Shown: positions 7,815 to 15,913, counted from the first letter of the stretch. The stretch: DNA of 23,930 nt from Spirochaetaceae bacterium (GCA_026710565.1 JAPOQV010000562.1:1-23930); one strand, 5' to 3'. Translations and numbers: made by a program. The notes: a model not told the origin generated them from the letters alone.

Positions 7815-8628
7815 AGGAGCGTTTCGCTACCGGATCGACGAAGAGTGGGCGCACCAGGACGCCGCCGCGCGCGGGGTTCTGAGCAGCGTGGCATGCGACC
7901 GCCGCGGGCGCGTCTACCTGTGCAGCCGCGAGCCTGACCCGAAGATCCTGGTCTACGACGCGGACGGCGAACGGCTGGATGCATGGACGCACGCGGTGTT
8001 CCGCCATCCGGGCGGGATCCACGGCATCAGCGTGACGGCCGACGACACCCTCTACGTCACCGACGTCCTGGACCACGTGGTGCACCGCTTCACGCTCGAC
8101 GGGACGCTGCTCGCTACCCTGGGCACGACCGGACGGCCGGGAGCGCCGGGGCAGCCGTTCAACAGCCCCACGCAGGCGTTTCAGGCCTCGTCAGGCGACC
8201 TCTACGTGGCCGACGGCTACGGGCAGGCGCGCATCCACCGGTTCTCCGCGGGCGGGACGCTGATCGCCTCCTGGGGCGAGCCGGGCGGCGGGCCCGGCCA
8301 GTTCGACACCCCGCACTCGATCGGCGTCGACCGGCGCGGCCAGGTGTGGGTCGCCGACCGCGAGAACTACCGGGTGCAAGTGTTCGACGCCGGCGGCGGT
8401 TTCATCCGCGAGCGCCGGCTGGAGCGCGCCAACAACATCGCCCTGGACGGCCGGGACCACGTCTTCGGCGGCTCGGGCATCATGGAGCTTGACGGCACCA
8501 TGCTGGCCGAGAGCATCGACTACTGGGGCCACTGCGTCTGCGTCGCCCCGACCGGCGACCTCTACTGGACACACGTGGCCGAGCCCAATCAGCTCGCCAG
8601 GTACGTCCGAATGGCGGAACGTTCGTAG
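7801..8628 (+). CDS. NHL-repeat / six-bladed beta-propeller protein
   Basis: The 275-aa protein is built of repeats of about 45 residues with the NHL pattern. Examples are GISVTADDTLYVTDV followed by VVHRFTLDGTLLATLG; GDLYVADGYGQARIHRF; and GPGQFDTPHSIGVDRRG followed by QVWVADRENYRVQVFD. This resembles the propeller of peptidylglycine alpha-amidating-lyase-like and related hydrolases, but no specific active site is evident. No signal peptide is seen. ATG 7801 lies inside the 3' end of the sulfatase gene, 14 nt before the sulfatase stop is completed, so translation is coupled and a shared pathway with sulfate-ester turnover is likely (inference). The gene ends 15 bp from the convergent permease gene. 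Confidence 0.88.
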   Translation: MTIGEGAFRYRIDEEWAHQDAAARGVLSSVACDRRGRVYLCSREPDPKILVYDADGERLDAWTHAVFRHPGGIHGISVTADDTLYVTDVLDHVVHRFTLDGTLLATLGTTGRPGAPGQPFNSPTQAFQASSGDLYVADGYGQARIHRFSAGGTLIASWGEPGGGPGQFDTPHSIGVDRRGQVWVADRENYRVQVFDAGGGFIRERRLERANNIALDGRDHVFGGSGIMELDGTMLAESIDYWGHCVCVAPTGDLYWTHVAEPNQLARYVRMAERS

Positions 8629-8643
8629 CGGCGTCAGCCTCGA

Positions 8644-9807
8644 CTACTTGCGATCGTAGGGGTCGGCGGCGTCCCGCAGGCCGTCCCCCATGAAGTTGAA
8701 CGCCAGCACGGAGATGATCACCGGGATCGCCGGCAGCATCAGCCACGGCAGCGACGCGACCGTGCGCGCATTCGACGCCGCCTTGAGCAGCACGCCCCAG
8801 CTAATTGCCGGCGCCTGCAGGCCTAGCCCCAGAAAGCTCAGCGACGTCTCGCTCACGATCATGAACGGGATCGCCAGCGACGCGGCCGCGATCAGGTGAC
8901 TGGCGAAATTGGGCACCATGTGGCGCACGATGATGGTCAGGTCGCGGGAGCCGGACAGCCGCGCTGCGGCGATGAAGTCCTCTTCGCGCATCGCCAGGAA
9001 CCGCCCGCGTACGACCCGCGCGATCTCCGTCCAGGCATACAGCGACAGCAGGATGGTGATCGCCAGGTATCTCTGCTGGACAGTGAATTCCCTCGGCAGA
9101 GCCGCGGCCAGCCCGATCCAGAGCGGTATCGTGGGGATGGAGCGCAACAACTCGATAAGGCGCTGGATCGCCGTATCTACCTTGCCTCCGTAATATCCGG
9201 ACGCGCCGCCGATCAGGATGCCCAGTACCAGGCTGATCACCACGCCGATCAAGCCGATCGACAGGGACAGTCGCGTGCCGTGCAGGATACGCGAGAAGAT
9301 GTCGCGGCCCTGCTCGTCGGTTCCAAGCACGAACGGCGCCGTGCGCCGCTCGTGGCCCTCTACGACCAGCAGATGCTTGTTGACTCGAAACAGGCCAAAG
9401 AGTTTGTACTCGTAGCCGTCGCCGATCAGCCGGACGCGCAGCCGCGTGTCCGGGTCGGGCTCATACACCTTGCGGAACGTCTTCAGATCGCGCGTGCCGA
9501 CCAGGTCGTAGACGTGCAGGCGCAGCGCCCCATCATCGATGAAGCGCAGACGCTGAGGCGGTACGGTCGGGAACTGTTCGTCGGACTTGCCGGGATCGGC
9601 GCTCGACAGCGTGTCGGCAAAGACCGCCACCAGGTAGAACAGGGCGACCACGATCGCCGACGCGATCGCGGCCTTGTGGCGGCGGAAGCGCCACCACATG
9701 AGCTTCCACTGGCCGGCGATGTAGCGGCGCTCGTCCTCTACCGGAGCGCCGGCGGTCGCGGGCGCGTCCTGCCGAGCGACCAGGGCTTCGTCGGATTCCT
9801 TGGACAT
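8644..9807 (-). CDS. Peptide/oligosaccharide ABC transporter permease, OppC/DppC type
   Basis: The 387-aa inner-membrane permease has a cytoplasmic basic N-terminus with WRRFRRHK-like character (WWRFRRHKAA), then the first membrane segment (IASAIVVALFYLVAVFAD). A long external loop follows, then the BPD_transp_1 domain starting near GTDEQGRDIFSRILHGTRLS. The EAA-type coupling loop reads FIAAARLSGSRDLTIIVRH, and the C-terminus ends in LAFNFMGDGLRDAADPYDRK, typical of the family. It starts 4 nt after the OppB-type stop codon, so the two permeases form one operon with the upstream binding protein. The OppD and OppF ATPases are absent here, because the next gene downstream is convergent. Confidence 0.95.
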   Translation of the reverse strand: MSKESDEALVARQDAPATAGAPVEDERRYIAGQWKLMWWRFRRHKAAIASAIVVALFYLVAVFADTLSSADPGKSDEQFPTVPPQRLRFIDDGALRLHVYDLVGTRDLKTFRKVYEPDPDTRLRVRLIGDGYEYKLFGLFRVNKHLLVVEGHERRTAPFVLGTDEQGRDIFSRILHGTRLSLSIGLIGVVISLVLGILIGGASGYYGGKVDTAIQRLIELLRSIPTIPLWIGLAAALPREFTVQQRYLAITILLSLYAWTEIARVVRGRFLAMREEDFIAAARLSGSRDLTIIVRHMVPNFASHLIAAASLAIPFMIVSETSLSFLGLGLQAPAISWGVLLKAASNARTVASLPWLMLPAIPVIISVLAFNFMGDGLRDAADPYDRK

Positions 9808-9811
9808 CGTG

Positions 9812-10819
9812 TCAACTCAACCGGATGCGCGGGTCGGTGATCGCCAGCAGCAGGTCGGAGATCAGCGTGCCGATCACGGTCAGCATGCCCAGCCAGAGAA
9901 AGATGGTCGAGGCCAGGTACAGGTCCTCGCTGAGGATCGCCTGCAACAGCACCGGCCCCACGGTCGGCAGGCTGAGCACGGTGGAAACGATCACGTCGCC
10001 CGACAGCAGGAATGGCAACAGGTAACCCATCGTGGAGATGAAGGGATTGAACGCCAGGCGCACGGGATACTTGAAGATGAGCTTCCACTCGGCCACGCCC
10101 TTGGCGCGAGCCGACATCACGTACTGCTTGCCGAGCTCGTCAAGCAGGTTGTTGCGCATGACGCGGATGAGCGCCGCCGTGCCGGCGGTGCCCAGCACGA
10201 TCGCGGGGGCGATCAGGTGGCGCAGCATGTTCGTGAACTTGGCCCACGTCCACGGCTGGTTGAGGTATTCCGGCGAGTACAGGCCGCCGATCTCCCAGCC
10301 GAACACGAGCGCCCCCAACCACAGCAATATCAGCCCGAGCAGGAAGTTGGGCACCGCCAGCCCCAGAAAGCCGAAGAACGTGACCGCGTAGTCCTGCGGC
10401 GTGTTGTGGTGCACGGCGGAGTAGATGCCGATCGGTATCGCCAGGATCCAGGTAAACAAAATGGTGCCGACGGCCAGGATGAGGGTGTTGGCGAGCCGGT
10501 CGCCGATCACCTCGGCGATCGGCCGGCCGAACGCGAAGGACATCCCCCAGTCGCCGGTGACGATGCGCTGCAGCCACTTGAGGTACTGGATGGGCACAGG
10601 CCGGTCGAGCCCGAAGTCGGCGCGCAACTGCGCCTCCAGGGCCGGGTCGCCCAGGATATTCCCCGAAGCGCCGGCGCCCTGACCGGCGCCCAGCAGAGAC
10701 TGCACGTAGAAGGTGGCGAAGTCACCCGGAGGGAGCTGGACGACCAGGAACGCCACCAGGGAGATGACCAGCGACGTGAGCACCGCGTAGCCGAACCGGC
10801 GAGCGAGATAGGTACCCAT
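9812..10819 (-). CDS. Peptide/oligosaccharide ABC transporter permease, OppB/DppB type
   Basis: The 335-aa permease has the classic start: a TM1 segment (AVLTSLVISLVAFLVVQLPPGD), an external loop containing AQLRADFGLDRPVPIQYLKW, then DWGMSFAF leading into the transport domain. The coupling helix reads YVMSARAKGVAEWKLIFKY and the C-terminus has the usual LLLAITDPRIRLS ending. It pairs with the OppC-type permease 4 nt downstream. Upstream lies the family-5 binding protein, separated by 95 bp that contain a stable hairpin. No strong Shine-Dalgarno is visible before the ATG at 10819. The likely substrates are peptides or oligosaccharides, judged by the family as a whole. Confidence 0.95.
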   Translation of the reverse strand: MGTYLARRFGYAVLTSLVISLVAFLVVQLPPGDFATFYVQSLLGAGQGAGASGNILGDPALEAQLRADFGLDRPVPIQYLKWLQRIVTGDWGMSFAFGRPIAEVIGDRLANTLILAVGTILFTWILAIPIGIYSAVHHNTPQDYAVTFFGFLGLAVPNFLLGLILLWLGALVFGWEIGGLYSPEYLNQPWTWAKFTNMLRHLIAPAIVLGTAGTAALIRVMRNNLLDELGKQYVMSARAKGVAEWKLIFKYPVRLAFNPFISTMGYLLPFLLSGDVIVSTVLSLPTVGPVLLQAILSEDLYLASTIFLWLGMLTVIGTLISDLLLAITDPRIRLS

Positions 10820-10843
10820 GAGCGGTCAGATCGAAATCAACGA

Positions 10844-10873
10844 GCGGCCCGCCCCGTTGCAGGAGCGGGCCGC
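10844..10873 (-). other. Intercistronic hairpin between binding protein and permease genes
   Basis: A perfect 9-bp inverted repeat (GCGGCCCGC at 10844-10852, GCGGGCCGC at 10865-10873) has a 12-nt loop. It lies between the binding-protein stop (10915) and the permease start (10819) on the minus strand. There is no U-tract, so it is more likely a 3' stabiliser or attenuator that gives more binding protein than permease. Confidence 0.55.
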
Positions 10874-10914
10874 CCGCGTGAATCCACGTAACGTGTCGCT
10901 ATCCGAGACGCGAC

Positions 10915-12930
10915 CTAGAAGCCGGCGTCGTTCAGACCGCCCTCGAAGAAGAACTGCACCGTCCGCCCGCTGCCCGGGTTCTGCAGCGCCGAGACGTTCG
11001 GCGCGCGCTCCGGCACGTTGCGGAAGTTGTTCTTGACGACGATGACGCCGTTGGAGGCGGCCGAATCGCCGATCAGGCCGATGTAGTACAGGTTGTTCAC
11101 GGCGATCTCCTGCGTCTCCAGGTAGTTCTCCGTGCGGTCTGCGTAGCGCATCAACTGCGATTCGTCGCTGAGCTCGACCAGCCGCCAGAACTCGGTATCG
11201 GACTCAGGTGGGTCGGCCACGACCGCGCCCAGCGTGTAGGAGCCCGAGCGCTGGGAGTACCAGTTCGAGTACGCCGGGAAGGCGCTGCGGCCGGAGATCA
11301 GGCTGGTCGGCTCGCGCGCGTTGACGTCGCCGTCAAGGTAGAGCTGCTGCAGGTTGCCGCCGCGCTCGTCGGTGGCCGCCTGGCCCTGCACCAGACGCAG
11401 GTTGACGTTGACGCCGACCGCCGCCCAGTCCTCCTTGAGCAGCTCACCGATGCCCGCGGTGGTGAACCAGCCCAAACTGAGGGAGAAGTCCAGGGTCAAG
11501 GTCCTGCCGCTGCCGTCGCTGCGCAGGCGGAAGCCGTCCGCGTCCCTGGCGGACAGACCGGCCTCGTCCAGGATCTGGTTGGCCTTGGCCGGGTCGTACT
11601 CGGTGTAGCGGAACGCGATCTCATCGCCCGGGTAGTGGGCGTGCCAGTGCGGGAACACCGCCTGCCGTCCCGTGGCCGTGCCGTAGTAGACCAGCTCGTT
11701 GATCTTGTCGCGGTTGATGGCGTGCGACATGGCGATCTTGAAGTCGCGGTTGGTGATCCACTTGCGGATCTCCGGATCCGGCTCCTCGGTGAGCTCGCCC
11801 AGGCCGTAGGTGTAGTTGAAGGCGACCGCCACGGTGGCGTCGCCCGGCCACAGCATCAGCCGGTAGTTCCCCTTGTCCCCGTTCTCGATGAAGGTGGGCA
11901 CGTTGTTGAAGGCGATACCGCGGTGGTTGAAGTCGTACTCGCCGTTGGCGGCGCGCAGGTTGTGGACCTCGGAGTCCGAGTACAGCCGCATCTCGATCTT
12001 GTCGATGTACGGGAGCTGGTTCCCGACCGGATCGACCCCGTAGTAGTAGGGATTGCGCTCGAACGCCCACAGGTCGGTGTTGTTGGGGCTGGTGACGACC
12101 CACGGGGCGACCGTCGGCGCCTCGACCGTCTTGTGCACGTCGATCTTGTTCCGGAAGAAGGTCTCCCAGTTCTCGAAGCCCTCTTCGGACACCATATCGT
12201 TGATGTCGTCCTCGTCGGCGAAGTCCTTGTGGAACTGCTCCAGGAAGTGGGCGGGTGCGAACGAGGGCGAGCCGACGCGGCCGTTGAGCGTCCAGCCGGC
12301 GACGCGGTAGGTGGCCACGTCGTCGATGAAGCCGGCCTGCGGGGTCTCGAAGTACCACTGGATCGTGCTGTCGTCGATCTTGCGGACCCCCGGGTTGAAG
12401 GACGAGAAGCCCAGCCGGCACTGCTTTTCCGGATTCAGCGACTCATGGCAGACGATGTGCTCGTTTGCCCACAGGAAGTCGTCGGCCGTGAACGGGGCGC
12501 CGTCGGACCACTTCATCTCGCGCCGCAGCTCGAATGTGTAGGTGACGCCGTCATCCTCCAGCGTCCAGTCCTTGACGATGTTGGGCACGATGTTGGTGCC
12601 GTCGATGTCGTACAGCAGCAGGTGGTCCATCATGATGCGGTCGGCGTTCTGGCCGTCGCCGGGACCGGCGAAGCCGCGCCGCCAAGTGCCGCCGTACTCG
12701 CCGATCTGCTCCACGACCGGGACGACCAGCACGTCCGCGGCGATCGGCAGCCGCTCCGCGACCGGGGGCAGCTCGCCTGCCGCCACCTTGGCGGCCAGCA
12801 TCGGCGCCTCGTTGAATGAGGTCGGCAGCGGACCGTCGTAGGCGAAGGTCGTCAGTTCGGCGGATGCCGACATCGACAGGGCCAAGCCCAAGGTCAATGC
12901 CAACACCCCTACTTTCGTATGCGTACGCAT
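10915..12930 (-). CDS. Long family-5 solute-binding protein of an Opp-type ABC importer
   Basis: The 671-aa exported protein has a signal peptide (MRTHTKVGVLALTLGLALSM, cleavage probably after SASA). Family-5 landmarks follow: EYGGTWRRGFAGPGDGQNAD, LLLYDIDGTNIVPNIVKDW, then YTFELRREMKWSDGAPFTAD and later FKIAMSHAINRDKINELVYY. At 671 aa it is longer than typical DppA or OppA (about 530-560) and resembles the long group often used for oligosaccharides or large peptides; this is an inference from length and layout. The start is secured by GGAGG about 8 nt upstream and a promoter with a TTGACA -35 box at 12973-13002. It is the first gene of an operon with the two permeases downstream. Confidence 0.95.
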   Translation of the reverse strand: MRTHTKVGVLALTLGLALSMSASAELTTFAYDGPLPTSFNEAPMLAAKVAAGELPPVAERLPIAADVLVVPVVEQIGEYGGTWRRGFAGPGDGQNADRIMMDHLLLYDIDGTNIVPNIVKDWTLEDDGVTYTFELRREMKWSDGAPFTADDFLWANEHIVCHESLNPEKQCRLGFSSFNPGVRKIDDSTIQWYFETPQAGFIDDVATYRVAGWTLNGRVGSPSFAPAHFLEQFHKDFADEDDINDMVSEEGFENWETFFRNKIDVHKTVEAPTVAPWVVTSPNNTDLWAFERNPYYYGVDPVGNQLPYIDKIEMRLYSDSEVHNLRAANGEYDFNHRGIAFNNVPTFIENGDKGNYRLMLWPGDATVAVAFNYTYGLGELTEEPDPEIRKWITNRDFKIAMSHAINRDKINELVYYGTATGRQAVFPHWHAHYPGDEIAFRYTEYDPAKANQILDEAGLSARDADGFRLRSDGSGRTLTLDFSLSLGWFTTAGIGELLKEDWAAVGVNVNLRLVQGQAATDERGGNLQQLYLDGDVNAREPTSLISGRSAFPAYSNWYSQRSGSYTLGAVVADPPESDTEFWRLVELSDESQLMRYADRTENYLETQEIAVNNLYYIGLIGDSAASNGVIVVKNNFRNVPERAPNVSALQNPGSGRTVQFFFEGGLNDAGF

Positions 12931-12942
12931 GGTTCCTCCAGA

Positions 12943-12967
12943 CGCTCAAGCGCGGTCGCGCTGAGCG
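12943..12967 (-). promoter_or_regulatory. 5'-leader hairpin / operator-like dyad upstream of the binding-protein gene
   Basis: CGCTC-a-AGCGCG-gt-CGCGCT-GAGCG forms an 11-bp stem with one bulged base and a 2-nt loop. It sits between the predicted -10 box and the Shine-Dalgarno of the 12930 gene, around the predicted transcript start. It could be a repressor operator (dyad) or an mRNA leader structure. I cannot tell which from sequence alone. Confidence 0.5.
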
Positions 12968-12972
12968 TGGCG

Positions 12973-13002
12973 AATATGCGCCTCCCGCGCTCGACCTGTC
13001 AA
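12973..13002 (-). promoter_or_regulatory. Sigma70-like promoter of the Opp-type operon
   Basis: On the minus strand a perfect -35 box TTGACA (13002-12997) is followed after 18 bp by CATATT (12978-12973), which matches 4 of 6 bases of the -10 consensus. This predicts a start near 12965, a leader of about 35 nt and then the GGAGG ribosome site. It is the best promoter I can see in the window. Confidence 0.6.
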
Positions 13003-13011
13003 GAAATCGAC

Positions 13012-13038
13012 CCGTTGCTCCCGTTGCTCCCGTTGCTG
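13012..13038 (+). repeat. Three tandem copies of a 9-bp unit
   Basis: CCGTTGCTC occurs at 13012-13020 and 13021-13029, and CCGTTGCTG at 13030-13038. It lies in the intergenic region between the divergent Opp binding-protein gene and the arylsulfotransferase gene, just outside the -35 box. It may be a slippage repeat or a tandem protein-binding site. Confidence 0.6.
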
Positions 13039-13074
13039 ACCGGGAGCGCGCCGGCATGGCACGCTGCGCGCCGC

Positions 13075-14634
13075 ATGCCCCCCGGTCCTTCTCCGTCGTT
13101 CTCTGCGTTCTCCCGCGTCGCCGGTCGGCCGGTTCGGATCGCCCGATGGGCGCCGCTTGCCGCGGCCCTGTTGATCGCGGCGGCGAGCGGCCAGGCGGAT
13201 GACGAGCCGCCCTCTCCCGCGCCTCCGCTGCAGGCATCCGCACGGATCCATGCCGGCAACTCCCTGATCGCCGTGGTGGAAGGTGAGCTGGCCGCGCCCG
13301 GCAGCGTGGTAGTCGACTATTGGCCCGCCGGCGGCGGCGCCGTGCTGCGCTCGGCGCCCGTGAACAGCCGAGGCACCTCGTTCACCACGCACCTCGCCCG
13401 GATGCGGGCCGCGACCGAGTACCGGTACGAGGTGCGCGCGGTCGGCGCCGACGGCCGTCTGTCGGAGCCGACGCCGGCCGCCGCCTTCACCACCGGCGAG
13501 CTGCCCGAGGGCTTGCGCGACGCCGCCTTCGACACGTGGCGCGGCGCGCCCACCCTGCCGGTCACGTTCCTGGAGTTCCGGCAGAGCGAGTTCTTCGGCT
13601 TGGCGGCGTTCGACGGCGACGGCCACGTCGTCTGGTACTTCCAGGCTCCGGAGGGCGAGCAGCCCTACGTCATGGCCCGCCGTCCGAACGGCAACATCGT
13701 CTACCTTGCCGGCTTCAAGGGCGGCACCACCGCTGCCGGCCTGGTCGAGATCGACCCCACCGGCCGCGAGCTGCACCGCCTGGCCGACGAGTGCGCGCCG
13801 TTCGGCCCCATGCATCACGAGGTGCAGGTCCTGCCCGACGGCCGCGTGCTGTACCTGTCGCGCGACGTGCTGTGGGACGGCTACGGCGACCCGGCCGTGC
13901 CGCAGGAAGGCGACACGCTGGGCATCTGGGACGCGCAGGCCGGCACCGCCACGATCGTGTGGAACATCTTCGACCACCTCTCCCCTGCCGACCGGACGGC
14001 GCCGGCCTCCAACCGGACGCTGCCCGGGCACCCCATGTGGGGAGGATGCGAGCGCGACCCGCGGGTGCAGGACTGGAGCCACGGCAACTCGGCCGTGATG
14101 GCCGAAGACGGCAGCGTGCTGGTCTCGCTCGGTCACCTGAACCAGGTGATCTCGATCGCCCCCGACCTCGCCACCGTGCGCTGGCGCCTGGGCGGCCCGG
14201 GCAGCGACTTCACGCTTCAGGACCCGCGCGACCGCTTCTACGCGCAGCACACGGCGGTGCCGCTCCCCTCGGGCAACGTCCTGCTGTTCGACAACGGCAC
14301 CGGCCGGCCCTACGACGAGGGCGGCCAGTTCTCCCGCGCGGTGGAGCTGGAGATCGACCTTGAGCGAATGACCGCGCGCCGGGTCTGGGAATACTGGCAC
14401 CGCCCGCCGCTGTACGCCGCGTGCTGCTCCAGCGTGCAGCGCCTTCCGGGCGGCAACACCCTGATCCTGTACGGATCGAGCCGCGCCGAGCGCTGCTGCC
14501 GCGTGTTCATCATCGCCGAGGTTACCCCCGACGGCCGCACCGTCTGGGAGGTCGGCCACCGCTCCCCCGGCAAGCCGAACCAGTACCGCGTCTACGCCGC
14601 CGAGTCGATCATGGGCGAGTCCGCATTGCGGTGA
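13075..14634 (+). CDS. Exported arylsulfotransferase-family (ASST) protein
   Basis: The 519-aa product (from ATG 13075) has a basic n-region RPVRIAR, a hydrophobic core WAPLAAALLIAAASG and then mature sequence, so it is probably exported. A fibronectin-III-like beta domain (about residues 45-125) precedes an arylsulfotransferase propeller with repeated LPDGRVLYL, LPSGNVLLFDNG and RLPGGNTLILYG blade motifs. Conserved histidines occur in GPMHHEV, DWSHGNSA and AQHTAV, the kind of positions ASST enzymes use for sulfate transfer from phenolic sulfates. The family transfers sulfate between phenols without PAPS. An in-frame extension reaches 12919 but would read through the divergent promoter and gene start, so I reject it. 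A DUF2442 gene follows after 5 nt. The last 14 codons recur at 18725. Confidence 0.88.
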   Translation: MPPGPSPSFSAFSRVAGRPVRIARWAPLAAALLIAAASGQADDEPPSPAPPLQASARIHAGNSLIAVVEGELAAPGSVVVDYWPAGGGAVLRSAPVNSRGTSFTTHLARMRAATEYRYEVRAVGADGRLSEPTPAAAFTTGELPEGLRDAAFDTWRGAPTLPVTFLEFRQSEFFGLAAFDGDGHVVWYFQAPEGEQPYVMARRPNGNIVYLAGFKGGTTAAGLVEIDPTGRELHRLADECAPFGPMHHEVQVLPDGRVLYLSRDVLWDGYGDPAVPQEGDTLGIWDAQAGTATIVWNIFDHLSPADRTAPASNRTLPGHPMWGGCERDPRVQDWSHGNSAVMAEDGSVLVSLGHLNQVISIAPDLATVRWRLGGPGSDFTLQDPRDRFYAQHTAVPLPSGNVLLFDNGTGRPYDEGGQFSRAVELEIDLERMTARRVWEYWHRPPLYAACCSSVQRLPGGNTLILYGSSRAERCCRVFIIAEVTPDGRTVWEVGHRSPGKPNQYRVYAAESIMGESALR

Positions 14635-14639
14635 CAGTC

Positions 14640-14963
14640 ATGATGATGAGCCTCCCTGTCGCCGAACGAGTGGCTGTCACGGAAGACACATTGACCGCGG
14701 ATCTGAGCGATGGACGCACGATCTCCGTGCCGCTGGCCTGGTATCCCCGGCTGGTACATGCCATGCCGCAGGAGAGGCGAAACTGGCGCCTCATCGGCGG
14801 GGGCGCAGGTATCCATTGGCCCGATCTGGACGAGGATCTGAGCGTCGAGGGCCTACTCGCAGGGCGGGCATCCGGCGAGAGTCAGCGGTCGTTCAAGCGC
14901 TGGCTGGAAGCGAAAAGAGCGGCGCGCGACGCGAACGACGCGCGGTCACCGGCTTCAATCTGA
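14640..14963 (+). CDS. DUF2442 domain-containing protein
   Basis: The 107-aa protein has the DUF2442 core: strand-turn-strand LTADLSDGRTISVPLAWYPR, then HAMPQERRNWRLIGGGAGIH and WPDLDEDLSVEGLLAG, followed by a basic tail. DUF2442 proteins are commonly encoded beside a DUF4160 protein, a pairing predicted to be toxin-antitoxin-like. No DUF4160 gene is visible here, so this copy is an orphan. It starts 5 nt after the arylsulfotransferase stop, with three ATG codons in a row (14640, 14643, 14646), so the exact start is uncertain. Translation may be coupled to the upstream gene. A direct link with sulfotransfer is not implied. Confidence 0.88.
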   Translation: MMMSLPVAERVAVTEDTLTADLSDGRTISVPLAWYPRLVHAMPQERRNWRLIGGGAGIHWPDLDEDLSVEGLLAGRASGESQRSFKRWLEAKRAARDANDARSPASI

Positions 14964-15036
14964 TGACCCGCATGGCGGTACTCGGCCCGACCTGATCGGC
15001 AGGATCGCGACCGCCTGCGGCCTCACGTGTGGCCCC

Positions 15037-15306
15037 GTGGCTGTGGCTCTGCTGCTGATGCTGGTGGTGGCCGTGCGCGTCACGGCGCTTCCTGAGTGTC
15101 TGCCAGACTGCAAAGGCGCGGACCTTCGCGCAACGCCTCCCTGAGCGGCGCCGATCTGCATCACTTTGGCGTGAGTCTGGAGGAGTTCTTCGGTCTGTCC
15201 GGCGCGGAGGTGCACAAGGCGTATGAGGACGGCGGGGTAGACCTGCACGCGGGGGACCTGACCAACGCGGATCTGAGCGGGGCAGACCTGACGATGGCGA
15301 GCGCGA
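15037..15306 (+). pseudogene. Secreted pentapeptide-repeat protein, frameshifted and truncated
   Basis: One frame from GTG 15037 reads as a hydrophobic export signal (VAVALLLMLVVAVRVTA), then CLPDCKGADLR, and stops. A second frame takes over near 15127 and continues as NASLSGADLHHFG and, after a non-repeat stretch, AGDLTNADLSGADLTMAS. The A(D/N)Lxx pattern identifies a pentapeptide-repeat (right-handed beta-helix) protein. The frame change at about 15125-15130 and the abrupt junction with a DUF4143-type ATPase fragment near 15306 indicate a dead gene. No function can be assigned. Confidence 0.7.
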
Positions 15307-15309
15307 GCC

Positions 15310-15913
15310 CGTCTCTACCGCCCACCCTCCGCAAGCTACTTCCTGTTCGGTCCGAGAGGGACGGGCAAGTCGACATGGCTCCGTGCCCGGTATGCCGGCG
15401 TGTTATGGATCGACTTGAACGATCCGGAGAACACGCGCTTCTATGCCGCTGCCCCCGAACGGCTGCGAGCGACGATCGCCGCGAACCCGCGCATGCGACC
15501 GGTCGTCATAGACGAGGTGCAACGGGTGCCGGAGTTGCTGCCCGTCGTCCATCAGCTCATCGAGCTCGACAAGAGCCTGGTCTTCGTGCTCACCGGCTCC
15601 AGCGCTCGCAAGCTCCGGCGGACGGGCGTCGATCTCCTGGCGGGCCGGGCGGTGCTCACCACCATGCACCCGTTCCTTGCGGCGGAGCTGGGGGACAGCT
15701 TCGACCTCGATCAGGCGCTGACGTTGGGGACACTCCCGCTGATCGCGGACGCGGACGACGCTCACAACACCCTCCGCACCTATACGGCGCTGTACGTGCG
15801 CGAGGAGGTGCAGGCCGAGGGGCTGGTCCGCAACGTGGGGTGATTTCTCCCGCTTTCTGGATGCGGTGAGCTTCAGCCATGCCGCCGTGTTGAACGCCTC
15901 GAACGTGGCACGG
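15310..15913 (+). pseudogene. AAA_14/DUF4143 ATPase fragment (paralogue of the gene at 18868)
   Basis: The frame from CGT 15310 reads RLYRPPSASYFLFGPRGTGKS and stays open to a TGA at 15841-15843. It is collinear with residues 4-180 of the intact ATPase at 18868; by hand count 19 of 170 aligned residues differ. The Walker A (GPRGTGKS) and Walker B (VVIDEVQRVPELL) motifs are retained. A single-base insertion relative to the intact copy (GTGGGG-TGA against GTGGG-CAG) creates the stop. Homology then continues out of frame to 15913, where it meets the reversed TOTE-type gene. There is no start codon at the 5' junction, and the C-terminal DUF4143 half is missing. This is therefore a non-functional duplicate. 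Confidence 0.88.

Noticed and set aside
12919..13074. In-frame N-terminal extension of the arylsulfotransferase back to 12919
   Set aside because: It would place the start inside the divergent gene and read through its promoter; the export signal fits a start at 13075.
12946..14559. Long minus-strand open frame opposite the arylsulfotransferase
   Set aside because: It is a shadow frame without recognisable motifs, while the plus strand carries a coherent export signal and propeller.
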